DNA from: an uncultured Lachnospiraceae bacterium
Lineage (GTDB): Bacteria > Bacillota > Clostridia > Lachnospirales > Lachnospiraceae
DNA length: 46,749 bases
Assembly (NCBI GenBank): GCA_905235435.1
Contig: CAJOLD010000004.1
Span: 1 to 46,749 of the forward strand
Direction of reading: 5' to 3'
The translations under genes were made by a program, and so were the position numbers. The notes beneath the pieces were generated by a model. That model saw only the letters and a list, made by a program, of their open reading frames with translations. It did not search any database and was not told the DNA's origin. This document shows positions 15,878-22,847 of the stretch, piece after piece; the first letter of the stretch is position 1; the number at the start of each line of letters is the position of its first letter.

Positions 15878-17131
15878 ATGGGACCTGATCCGGAAACAGA
15901 AAGGGAGCAGGAAGGCGAGCGGGTGATTCTGGTCGGCGTAAGCGGCGCTTCCAGGGAGGAAGCCCTCTCGTCGCTGGATGAGCTTGAGGAGCTGGCGCGG
16001 ACCGCCGGAGCCTCGTGCGCGCGACGGGTCCTTCAGAACCTTGACCGGCCGGATCCCGTGAGCTATGTGGGAAGCGGAAAGCTGGACGAGATCGCTCTCC
16101 TGGTGGAAGCGGAGGAGGCGGACGGCATCATCTGCGATGATGAACTGACGACGGTGCAGCTGCGGACGCTCGCGGATGCCCTCGGCTGCAAGATCATGGA
16201 CAGGACCCTGCTGATCCTCGACATCTTTGCCATGCGGGCAAGGACGAGGGAGGGCAGGCTCCAGGTGGAGCTCGCGCAGCTCCAGTACCGGCTGAGCCGT
16301 CTTTCCGGCGCGGGAAAGGCGATGTCCAGGCTCGGCGGAGGCATCGGGACCAGGGGCCCCGGGGAAAAGAAGCTGGAGAGTGACCGGCGGAGGATCCGGC
16401 GCAGGATCACCTCCCTGAAGCGGGAGCTCGAGGAGGGAAAAGCGCACCGGCAGCTGCTGCGGGACGGAAGAAAGAGATCCCTGCGGCCGGTGGTGTCCAT
16501 CGTGGGCTATACCAATGCCGGAAAATCCACGCTGTTCAACGCGCTGACGGGAGCCGGTGTGTGCGCGAACGACCGGCTGTTTGATACACTTGATTCCACC
16601 ACGCGGATCATGCGCCTTCCGGACGGGAGGGAGATCCTCCTTTCCGATACGGTCGGATTTATCCGGAAGCTTCCCCATCATCTGGTGGACGCGTTCCGCT
16701 CCACGCTGGAGGAGACGGCCTATGCGGATGTCATCCTGCACGTCGCGGATGTGTCCAGCCCCAGGCTGGATGAGCAGATGCAGGTCGTTCACGATACACT
16801 GCGTGAGCTCGGAGTGCGGGGGACCCCGGTCATCACCCTGTTCAACAAGGCGGACAGGCCGGATGCCGATCCCGACAGGATCCGGGACGGCCGCGCGGAC
16901 CGCACGCTTCGGGTGAGCGCCCTGAAGGGAGAGGGGCTGGGCGTCCTGAAGGACCTTCTCGCACAGGTGCTCTCGGAAGACCAGGTCGTGATCGAGCGCC
17001 TGTATCCCTACGATCAGGCGGGAAAGCTGGCGCTGATACGCCGGTACGGACAGCTTTATGAGGAGGAGTACCTGGAGGAGGGGATCCGCGTGAAAGCGAG
17101 CGTCCCGCTCTCCATCTACGGTTCGGTATAA
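15878..17131 (+). CDS. hflX: Ribosome-associated GTPase HflX
   Basis: Translational GTPase of the OBG/HflX family that binds and splits stalled or hibernating 70S ribosomes. The 417-residue protein has the HflX N-terminal domain (YVGSGKLDEIALLVEAEEAD, DRTLLILDIFAMRARTREG), the glycine-rich RLGGGIGTRGPGEKKLE linker, and a G domain with G1 GYTNAGKST, G2 DSTTR, G3 DTVGF and G4 NKAD. The start is preceded by AAGGAG. It is 13 bases downstream of the TPR lipoprotein and is the last gene before a terminator. Confidence 0.96.
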   Translation: MGPDPETEREQEGERVILVGVSGASREEALSSLDELEELARTAGASCARRVLQNLDRPDPVSYVGSGKLDEIALLVEAEEADGIICDDELTTVQLRTLADALGCKIMDRTLLILDIFAMRARTREGRLQVELAQLQYRLSRLSGAGKAMSRLGGGIGTRGPGEKKLESDRRRIRRRITSLKRELEEGKAHRQLLRDGRKRSLRPVVSIVGYTNAGKSTLFNALTGAGVCANDRLFDTLDSTTRIMRLPDGREILLSDTVGFIRKLPHHLVDAFRSTLEETAYADVILHVADVSSPRLDEQMQVVHDTLRELGVRGTPVITLFNKADRPDADPDRIRDGRADRTLRVSALKGEGLGVLKDLLAQVLSEDQVVIERLYPYDQAGKLALIRRYGQLYEEEYLEEGIRVKASVPLSIYGSV

Positions 17132-17137
17132 AAACAA

Positions 17138-17170
17138 AAACGGGTGGCTGCCGCAGGCAGTCACCCGTTT
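17138..17170. terminator. Bidirectional terminator between hflX and cspA
   Basis: AAACGGGTGGCTGCC (17138-17152) pairs with GGCAGTCACCCGTTT (17156-17170), with one G-U pair and a GCA loop. An A-rich stretch lies to the left and TTT at the right end, so the hairpin can serve hflX (+) and cspA (-). Confidence 0.82.
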
Positions 17171-17196
17171 CTAACTGTTCTGTTAAAGATCGCCGA

Positions 17197-17397
17197 TCAA
17201 AGCTTTACGACATTGGCAGCCTGCATACCGCGCTGGCCTTCCGTCAGATCGTAAGAAACTTCCTGGCCTTCCTCAAGCGTTTTGAAGCCTTCGCCCTGGA
17301 TCGCTGAGAAATGTACGAATACATCCTTTCCGTCTTCACCGGTGATAAATCCATATCCCTTTTCTGCGTTGAACCACTTGACCGTACCCTTATTCAT
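17197..17397 (-). CDS. cspA: Cold-shock protein, CspA family
   Basis: A 66-residue single cold-shock domain. RNA-binding motifs RNP1 (KGYGFI) and RNP2 (VFVHFSAI) are intact. These proteins bind single-stranded RNA and DNA and melt mRNA structure. The ATG at 17397 begins [20 protein letters not shown] lies 7 bases upstream, so the five-residue longer frame is rejected. The gene is transcribed by the best-matching promoter in the window and has a leader of about 140 bases. Confidence 0.97.
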   Translation of the reverse strand: MNKGTVKWFNAEKGYGFITGEDGKDVFVHFSAIQGEGFKTLEEGQEVSYDLTEGQRGMQAANVVKL

Positions 17398-17540
17398 TAC
17401 CGGTACCTCCATATTTCTTTAGATTAGTTTGTTGTTCCGGGTAAGAAAGAACCACCAGCTATATACATAAGACTAACTGCTGAAAATACGAATTAAAAAC
17501 AGCTAAGTAATATCTCTATATCCGTCATTCCTTTACCGCG
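17398..17540 (-). promoter_or_regulatory. Long AT-rich 5' leader of cspA
   Basis: About 143 bases of AT-rich sequence lie between the predicted transcription start and the cspA ATG, unlike the compact GC-rich leaders around it. Long leaders of this size act as temperature-sensitive structures in cspA genes of other bacteria. I see no convincing long helix by eye, so only the length and base composition support this. Confidence 0.5.
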
Positions 17541-17546
17541 AATTCG

Positions 17547-17575
17547 ATTATATTCCGCGCAAGATTTTATGTCAA
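17547..17575 (-). promoter_or_regulatory. Consensus sigma-A promoter of cspA
   Basis: On the minus strand: TTGACA (bases 17570-17575), 17-base spacer, TATAAT (17547-17552), a perfect match to the consensus. The predicted start near 17540 leaves a 5' leader of about 140 bases before the cspA ATG. The promoter sits only 12 bases beyond the stop of the upstream lipoprotein gene. Confidence 0.9.
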
Positions 17576-17587
17576 GAAGGTATTCGA

Positions 17588-18814
17588 CTATTCTTCTTCC
17601 GTCTCGTCAAACTCGTCGTAGATGAAGTCTTCTTCGTAGTAACTGCCGTCGTCGGCCTCGATGAATTCTTCGTCCTCATCGTAAAGATCCTCCTCCAGCA
17701 TGCCGTCCTCGGCGGAGGTGGGAGCGTCGTAGACTTCCGCGCCGAGAAGGATGAAGCCGGCAGCCTTGTTGGTGTAGGCTTCCCAGACAAGGGCGCTTTT
17801 TCCGTATTCGGCCGTCAGCTCGTCCACGCTCTCATACTGGTAGAGATCCGCGAGATTGACCACATAGTCGGAGTACTCCTGCTCCGTCAGGGTCAGACCC
17901 TCCTGGTTGCAGACCGCGCTGACGAACAGGCGGCGGTTGACAGATTCAAGGATCTCGTCCTCCATGTCATCCTCAGAGAAGCCGAAGGATTCATAGAGCT
18001 CGTCGAGCGTCATGCCGAACTGCTCGGCAAAGCTCTCGTAGCCCGCCTTTACCTCCTCGGAGATGCTGTCATAGAGCTGGTCCGGATAGCCTTCGATCGT
18101 GCTCTCCTCCATCGCCGCGTTCAGCGCGTTCAGCAGCGTCTCCTGATCGGCCTCACTGGCGTAGTTTTCTTCCATCTGCGCCCGGTAGTCGGCCTCGAAC
18201 TCCTCCTTGGAGTCATAGCCGAGGTTCTCTTTGACAAACTCTTCGGTATATTCGGGGACCGTGTACTCGCCGACGGAATTGACGGTGACGTCGAAGTCCA
18301 CGGTATGGCCGACCCAGTCTTCGTTATAGTAGATATCGTCGTCGTAGGTCACGGAGAATTTGACATTATCTCCGGCCATTTTGCCCGTCAGCTGCTTGTC
18401 GAATTCGGGGCTGAATTCCTCATATCCGAGGTCATAGGAGAGCTCCTCACCGTCGTAATACGGCTCGCTCTCACCATCGATCAGGGCCGTGACGGTCAGA
18501 TCCAGGATGTCCCCCTGATCGGCCGCGCGGTCCACCGTGACGGTCTCGGCGTAATCATAGAGCATGTTCTGGATCTCGTAGTCGACCTCCCCGTCCGAGA
18601 TCTCATAGACGGGGTGCGCGACGGAGAGCCCTTTCAGTTCTCCGAGCTTCACGTACTGATCGGCGTCGCTGATGAGATAGCCCGTGATCACCTTCTTCTC
18701 CTCTGTCTGGATCTCTGTTTCCGGGGCCGGTTCCTTATCCGACCCGCAGCCGCCCGCAAAGAGAGCGGCAAGAGCCAGTACGGACAGGGCGGCAGCACCT
18801 GTAAATTTTTTCAT
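17588..18814 (-). CDS. Trigger-factor-like lipoprotein (extracellular PPIase/chaperone)
   Basis: A 408-residue predicted lipoprotein: signal peptide with a lipobox ending GGC (Cys23), then a trigger-factor-type layout. Residues about 95-175 resemble the FKBP-like prolyl isomerase domain (GDILDLTVTALIDG, YDLGYEEFSPEFDKQLTG, GDNVKFSVTY, VDFDVTVNSV). Residues about 180-345 match the helical trigger-factor C-terminal domain (VPEYTEEFVKENLGY, DSKEEFEADYRAQ, GYPDQLYDSISEEV). The N-terminal ribosome-binding domain is missing. The tail is extremely acidic. It probably folds secreted proteins at the membrane surface, like PrsA but with a different fold. A strong AAAAGGAG precedes the ATG. Confidence 0.85.
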   Translation of the reverse strand: MKKFTGAAALSVLALAALFAGGCGSDKEPAPETEIQTEEKKVITGYLISDADQYVKLGELKGLSVAHPVYEISDGEVDYEIQNMLYDYAETVTVDRAADQGDILDLTVTALIDGESEPYYDGEELSYDLGYEEFSPEFDKQLTGKMAGDNVKFSVTYDDDIYYNEDWVGHTVDFDVTVNSVGEYTVPEYTEEFVKENLGYDSKEEFEADYRAQMEENYASEADQETLLNALNAAMEESTIEGYPDQLYDSISEEVKAGYESFAEQFGMTLDELYESFGFSEDDMEDEILESVNRRLFVSAVCNQEGLTLTEQEYSDYVVNLADLYQYESVDELTAEYGKSALVWEAYTNKAAGFILLGAEVYDAPTSAEDGMLEEDLYDEDEEFIEADDGSYYEEDFIYDEFDETEEE

Positions 18815-18887
18815 GGCAGATAACTCCTTTTCTGATGTTTATTGCTTTGGGCGGGGCGGCCGGGAGCGGGCGCTCCGCATATCTGAT

Positions 18888-18917
18888 ATCATAGCACAAC
18901 ACTGCGTGCATTTCCAA
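18888..18917 (-). promoter_or_regulatory. Candidate promoter of the trigger-factor-like lipoprotein
   Basis: Minus strand: TTGGAA (bases 18912-18917), 18-base spacer, TATGAT (18888-18893) with an extended TGC before it. It lies about 74 bases upstream of the ATG. Confidence 0.5.
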
Positions 18918-18932
18918 TTATACAAAGAAAGT

Positions 18933-18961
18933 ATGACAGCTTTGTGAAAACATGGTATATT
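18933..18961 (+). promoter_or_regulatory. Promoter of cca-hisS
   Basis: ATGACA (18933-18938), 17-base spacer, TATATT (18956-18961) preceded by TGG as an extended -10. The start would be near 18968, giving a leader of about 55 bases that contains the hairpin at 18983-19004. Confidence 0.65.
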
Positions 18962-18982
18962 ATTTTCGGAGTTCATTTCACA

Positions 18983-19004
18983 CGGCGCGCCGGAGGGCGC
19001 GCCG
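18983..19004 (+). promoter_or_regulatory. Very stable GC hairpin in the cca leader
   Basis: CGGCGCGCC (18983-18991) pairs perfectly with GGCGCGCCG (18996-19004) around the loop GGAG. It ends directly before the AG-rich ribosome-binding segment (19005-19015). No U run follows, so it is not a usual terminator; translation control or mRNA protection is possible. Confidence 0.6.
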
Positions 19005-19022
19005 GAGAGGAAAGGCTTGCGA

Positions 19023-20381
19023 ATGGGTGAAAAGGAAATGATCAGTCTGCCGGTCAAGGTGCGTCGGATCCTCCGCACACTGCGGGATCACGGGTTTGAA
19101 GCCTTTGTGGTCGGCGGCTGCGTCAGAGACAGCATTTTGGGAAGGCAGCCCAGCGACTGGGATATTGCGACGTCGGCTTCGCCGCAGCAGGTCAGGGCGC
19201 TGTTCCCGCATACAGTGGATACGGGGATCGCCCACGGGACCGTCACGGTCATGATGGACCGGGAAGGCTTTGAGGTGACGACCTACCGGATCGACGGCAA
19301 ATATTCCGACGGAAGGCATCCGGACAGTGTCGAATTTACCCCGGACCTTGCGGAGGATCTGGGACGGCGCGATTTTACGATCAACGCGATGGCCTACAGC
19401 GAGGAGGATGGTCTGATCGACCTGTTCGGCGGGAGGGAGGACCTTGACCGCGGGCTCGTCCGCTGCGTCGGCTCCGCTTCCATGCGATTCGGAGAGGACG
19501 CGCTGCGGATGCTGCGCGCCGTGCGTTTCTGCGCACAGATGGGCTTTTCCCTGGACGCGGAGGCCGGGGAGGCGATCCGCGCGCAGGCGTCCGATCTTAA
19601 AAAGGTGAGTGCGGAGCGGATCCGCGCTGAGCTTGAAAAACTGCTGGTCTCTCCGCATCCGGAGATGCTCCGGATGGCCTGGGAGACGGGGATCACCGCG
19701 GTGGTGCTCCCGGAGTTCGACCGCATGATGGACCAGGTGCAGAACGGGAGCCATCATATCTTCTCCGTGGGAGAGCATACGCTGCAGACGATGCGCAGCA
19801 TCCGCCCGGACAGGCTCCTGCGCTTTGTCATGCTGTTCCATGACATGGGGAAGCCGGTCCGCGCAGTCCGCACGCCCGACGGGATCTATCACTTCCGGGG
19901 CCACGCGGCAGACAGCGCGGTGATCGCAAGGCAGATCACGGACAGGCTCCGGTTCGACCGCGCCACGGCGGACCGATGCGTGCGCCTGGTGTCTGTCCAT
20001 TCGCTCTACCCGGAGGCCACGCCGGAGGGCGTCAGAAGGGGCGCCGCGCAGACGGGGCCGGATATCTTCGGGCTGTTCCTGGAGGTCAAGAGAGCGGATA
20101 TTATGGGCCAGAACCCCGCGGTGCAGGGACCGAAGCTGAAGTGGCTCGCAAAGGTCGAGAAGATCTGGCAGGAGATCCTGGAGCGGGGAGACTGCCTGCA
20201 GGTCAGGGACCTCGCTGTCGGGGGAAAAGACCTGATCGACGACGGCATGCCGCCGGGCCCGGGAATGGGCGTCCTGCTGGAACAGCTGCTTGACGAAGTC
20301 CTCGCGGATCCGGAGAAGAACCGCAGGGAGCTGCTGCTTGCGAGGAGCCGGCAGCTTCGCGGCGCGGACAGCACTGAATAA
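19023..20381 (+). CDS. cca: CCA tRNA nucleotidyltransferase
   Basis: Class II nucleotidyltransferase that builds or repairs the 3' CCA end of tRNAs, 452 residues. The head domain has VVGGCVRDSILG, the metal-binding DWD of PSDWDIATSA, and RRDFTINAMAY. The nucleotide-selection region is RFGEDALRMLRAVRF. The C-terminal half has an HD-type motif (MLFHDMGKP) as in many Gram-positive CCA enzymes. The ATG at 19023 has AAAGG 7 bases upstream; an in-frame ATG at 19038 is a weaker alternative. hisS follows after 28 bases, so the pair forms a tRNA-maturation and charging operon. Confidence 0.94.
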   Translation: MGEKEMISLPVKVRRILRTLRDHGFEAFVVGGCVRDSILGRQPSDWDIATSASPQQVRALFPHTVDTGIAHGTVTVMMDREGFEVTTYRIDGKYSDGRHPDSVEFTPDLAEDLGRRDFTINAMAYSEEDGLIDLFGGREDLDRGLVRCVGSASMRFGEDALRMLRAVRFCAQMGFSLDAEAGEAIRAQASDLKKVSAERIRAELEKLLVSPHPEMLRMAWETGITAVVLPEFDRMMDQVQNGSHHIFSVGEHTLQTMRSIRPDRLLRFVMLFHDMGKPVRAVRTPDGIYHFRGHAADSAVIARQITDRLRFDRATADRCVRLVSVHSLYPEATPEGVRRGAAQTGPDIFGLFLEVKRADIMGQNPAVQGPKLKWLAKVEKIWQEILERGDCLQVRDLAVGGKDLIDDGMPPGPGMGVLLEQLLDEVLADPEKNRRELLLARSRQLRGADSTE

Positions 20382-20409
20382 AAAATAAAAAGGATAAGAG
20401 GAAAACAGA

Positions 20410-21678
20410 ATGAATTTTATTACCACACCTGTAAAAGGAATGAGCGATATTCTTCCTGCCGACATGAAGCTGCGCGAGCATGTTCTCCGCCTGATCAGGG
20501 ATACCTACGCGACGTACGGTTTCGAGGAGATCGCGACGCCCAGCATGGAGCATATCGAGAATCTGTCCGGCAGGATCGGCGGGGAGAATGAAAAGCTGAT
20601 CTTCCGTGTGCTCAAGCGCGGGCGCGAGCTGGAAAAGGGACTGGAAACGGGTGAGCTTTCGGACTGCGGGATGCGCTATGACCTGACCGTGCCGCTGGCC
20701 CGCTACTATTCGAACCTGAAAAACCAGCTGCCGACGCCGCTTAAAGCGCTTCAGATCGGCAACGTCTGGAGGGCGGACAAGCCCCAGAAGGGACGTTTCC
20801 GCCAGTTCACACAGTGTGATATCGATATTATCGGGGACAGCTCCGTGATGGCAGAGATCGAGCTGATCGCCGCCACCTGCGGGATGCTCACCAGGATCTT
20901 CGGGGAGGTCGGCGTTACCGATTTCACGGTGCATATCAATGACCGCCGGATCCTGAAGGCGATGGCCCAGGGCGCCGGTTTTGCGCCGGAGCAGTTCGAC
21001 GATGTCTTTATCGCCCTCGACAAGATGGATAAGATCGGGCCGGAGGGCGTGCGGGAAAGCCTGCTGAAAAGCGGCTGCGAAGAGGCCGCGGCGGACAGCT
21101 ACCTTGCCATGTTTGACGGCTTTGTAAGCGGCGAAAGCGCCGGAGACTTCTGCGGAAGAGTCTGTGAAGGCGAGCTTTTAGCCGACGTTCCCGCGCAGAT
21201 CGACCTGATCATGAACAGCGCGGCGGGCATGACCGCACCGGGCGTTCATCTCTTATTTGACCCGACGCTTGTCAGGGGGATGTCCTACTATACGGGGACG
21301 ATCTTCGAGATCACGATCGACGGCTACAACTTCTCGATCGCCGGCGGCGGCCGCTATGATGAGATGATCGGCCGCTTCAGCGGGCAGCAGGCGCCGGCCT
21401 GCGGTTTCTCCATCGGCTTTGAGCGCATCGTCACGATCCTGAAGGATCTGGACTGGAAGGACCCGGAAGCGGGCCGCGAAAAGATCGCGTATCTGGTGGA
21501 CGAAAAAGCCGGCAGCGAAAAGATCATGGAAGTCTTTGCCAGGGCCTCCCGCGACCGGGAGGAGGGAGCGGTCGTATCGGTGCAGCCCCTCCGCAAAAAC
21601 GCGAAATTCCAGGTCGAGAGTCTGGAGAAGAACGGCTACGGCCGGGTGCGGAAGGTATACGCCGATACAGAGTTATGA
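20410..21678 (+). CDS. hisS: Histidyl-tRNA synthetase, archaeal/eukaryote-like branch
   Basis: Class II synthetase for tRNA-His, 422 residues. Motif 1 lies around TPVKGMSDILPADMKLREHV, motif 2 is WRADKPQKGRFRQFTQCDID, the histidine-binding signature is LVRGMSYYTGTIFEI, and motif 3 is CGFSIGFERI. Motif 2 resembles archaeal and eukaryotic HisRS rather than the usual bacterial FRHERPQ.GRYRQF form, which suggests the second HisRS type seen in some Clostridia. The C-terminal anticodon domain is present but short. A HisZ regulatory paralogue is less likely because the catalytic signature is intact. AAGGATAAGAGGAAA precedes the ATG. Confidence 0.9.
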   Translation: MNFITTPVKGMSDILPADMKLREHVLRLIRDTYATYGFEEIATPSMEHIENLSGRIGGENEKLIFRVLKRGRELEKGLETGELSDCGMRYDLTVPLARYYSNLKNQLPTPLKALQIGNVWRADKPQKGRFRQFTQCDIDIIGDSSVMAEIELIAATCGMLTRIFGEVGVTDFTVHINDRRILKAMAQGAGFAPEQFDDVFIALDKMDKIGPEGVRESLLKSGCEEAAADSYLAMFDGFVSGESAGDFCGRVCEGELLADVPAQIDLIMNSAAGMTAPGVHLLFDPTLVRGMSYYTGTIFEITIDGYNFSIAGGGRYDEMIGRFSGQQAPACGFSIGFERIVTILKDLDWKDPEAGREKIAYLVDEKAGSEKIMEVFARASRDREEGAVVSVQPLRKNAKFQVESLEKNGYGRVRKVYADTEL

Positions 21679-21686
21679 TTAAGACC

Positions 21687-21715
21687 TTGACAAAGCGCGT
21701 ATTCCATTATATAAG
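21687..21715 (+). promoter_or_regulatory. Strong sigma-A promoter of hup
   Basis: TTGACA (21687-21692), 17-base spacer, TATAAG (21710-21715), starting 8 bases after the hisS stop. The leader of about 55 bases is AT-rich and ends in AGGAGGA before the hup ATG. Confidence 0.85.
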
Positions 21716-21775
21716 TATTTAAGAGCTTTATAGCCTAAACAGAAGAACCAAATAAGTTTTACAGGAGGAAAAGTT

Positions 21776-22048
21776 ATGAATAAGAAAGAACTTGTCGCCG
21801 CTATCGCAGCGCAGTCCGATCTCACCCAGGCAGATGCACAGAAGGCCCTCAAGGCTTTTACGGATGTTGTTACCGCAGAACTCAAGAAGGGCGAAAAGGT
21901 CCAGCTTGTTGGTTTTGGTACCTTTGAAGTCTCCGAGAGAGCTGCCAGAGAAGGCAGAAATCCGCAGACCGGCGCTACCATGGCCATCAAAGCTTCCAAG
22001 GCTCCGAAGTTCAAAGCCGGCAAGGCTCTGAAGGATGCCCTGAACTGA
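21776..22048 (+). CDS. hup: DNA-binding protein HU
   Basis: A 90-residue HU/IHF-family histone-like protein. It has MNKKELVAAIAAQSDLTQAD, the GFGTFEV turn and the DNA-binding arm AREGRNPQTGATMAI. HU dimers bend DNA and compact the nucleoid. Codon choice (GCT, GGT, GTT) is that of a highly expressed gene and differs from flanking genes. It has its own strong promoter and is followed by a perfect hairpin before rqcP. Confidence 0.97.
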   Translation: MNKKELVAAIAAQSDLTQADAQKALKAFTDVVTAELKKGEKVQLVGFGTFEVSERAAREGRNPQTGATMAIKASKAPKFKAGKALKDALN

Positions 22049-22080
22049 TCCGGGGTCTTCTTATAAGAATATAAGAATTA

Positions 22081-22110
22081 CAGGCCGGGGCGCACATGTG
22101 CCCCGGCCTG
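22081..22110 (+). terminator. Hairpin between hup and rqcP
   Basis: CAGGCCGGGG (22081-22090) pairs perfectly with CCCCGGCCTG (22101-22110). No U run follows, so this is more likely a partial terminator or a 3' stabilising stem that lets hup mRNA exceed downstream mRNA. Confidence 0.6.
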
Positions 22111-22135
22111 ATGCGTACCGGGGGAGGAGTATGAA

Positions 22136-22375
22136 ATGCGTCTGGACAAATATCTGAAGGTATCAAGGCTCATCAAGAGGCGCACGGTCGCCAACGAAGC
22201 CTGCGACGCGGGCAGGGTGCTCGTGAATGATAAAGTCGCAAAGGCTTCGCAGGACGTAAAGCCCGGGGATGTCATCGAGATCCTTTTCGGGACCAGGACG
22301 GTAAAGGTGGAGGTCCTGCAGGTCGCGGAGACGGTCCGCAAGGAAGAGGCCGCGGAGATGTTCAAGTACCTGTAA
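22136..22375 (+). CDS. rqcP: S4-domain RNA-binding protein RqcP (YabO)
   Basis: A 79-residue single S4 domain: MRLDKYLKVSRLIKRRTVAN, ACDAGRVLVNDKVAK, VKPGDVIEI. RqcP works with RqcH in bacterial ribosome-associated quality control, where poly-alanine tails are added to stalled nascent chains on the 50S subunit. GGGGGAGGAG lies before the ATG. In spore formers this gene is followed by yabP and yabQ, but here the next gene is the DivIC-like protein. Confidence 0.93.
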   Translation: MRLDKYLKVSRLIKRRTVANEACDAGRVLVNDKVAKASQDVKPGDVIEILFGTRTVKVEVLQVAETVRKEEAAEMFKYL

Positions 22376-22383
22376 TTTAAGTC

Positions 22384-22412
22384 TTGCATTATTCGCCGAA
22401 AACGGCTACACT
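22384..22412 (+). promoter_or_regulatory. Promoter of the divIC-like gene
   Basis: TTGCAT (22384-22389), 17-base spacer, TACACT (22407-22412), starting 8 bases after the rqcP stop and 40 bases before the divIC ATG. Confidence 0.6.
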
Positions 22413-22451
22413 ATCTTGTATGGATCTGATTTCGATCCGGGAGGTACCTGT

Positions 22452-22757
22452 ATGGCACAGAAACAGAAGGCGCGGGCAAGTGCCGGCAATCGTCTCGGCA
22501 TGTTCTGCATCGCGGTCGTCGTGATCGCCCTGATCGCGGCAATGCTCTTTCAGAGCGCGGCGCTTCGTAAAAAGAACACGGCGTACAGGGAGCAGATCAG
22601 CCAGACACAGGATCTGATCGAAGCCGAGCAGGAGCGCGCGAAGGAGTTGGAAGGGCTTCCCGCTTATACGCAGACGGACGAGTACATAGAGAAGACAGCC
22701 AGGGAAAAGTTCGGGCTGGTCTATCCCGGAGAAGTCGTTTTTAAGGCGGATAATTGA
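22452..22757 (+). CDS. divIC: Septum formation initiator (DivIC/FtsB family)
   Basis: A 101-residue bitopic membrane protein. A short basic cytoplasmic N-terminus is followed by one membrane segment (LGMFCIAVVVIALIAAMLF, about 17-35), a coiled coil (about 38-70) and the family motif YIEKTAREKFGLVYPGEVVF at the end. DivIC/FtsB bridges FtsL and DivIB/FtsQ in the division complex. The ATG at 22452 follows GGGAGGT; the frame-open region upstream overlaps the promoter. A terminator follows. Confidence 0.9.
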   Translation: MAQKQKARASAGNRLGMFCIAVVVIALIAAMLFQSAALRKKNTAYREQISQTQDLIEAEQERAKELEGLPAYTQTDEYIEKTAREKFGLVYPGEVVFKADN

Positions 22758-22760
22758 GAG

Positions 22761-22793
22761 GACGAGCTGCATGGAGCCGCTCGTTCTTTTTTT
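22761..22793 (+). terminator. Intrinsic terminator after divIC
   Basis: ACGAGC (22762-22767) pairs with GCTCGT (22779-22784), extendable by one G-U pair, followed by a T-rich run to 22793. It separates divIC from tilS. Confidence 0.75.
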
Positions 22794-22847
22794 AGTAATG
22801 GACAGTGAATAACGGACGGGCGGCATGCCCGCGCGGAGGATCTGCAG

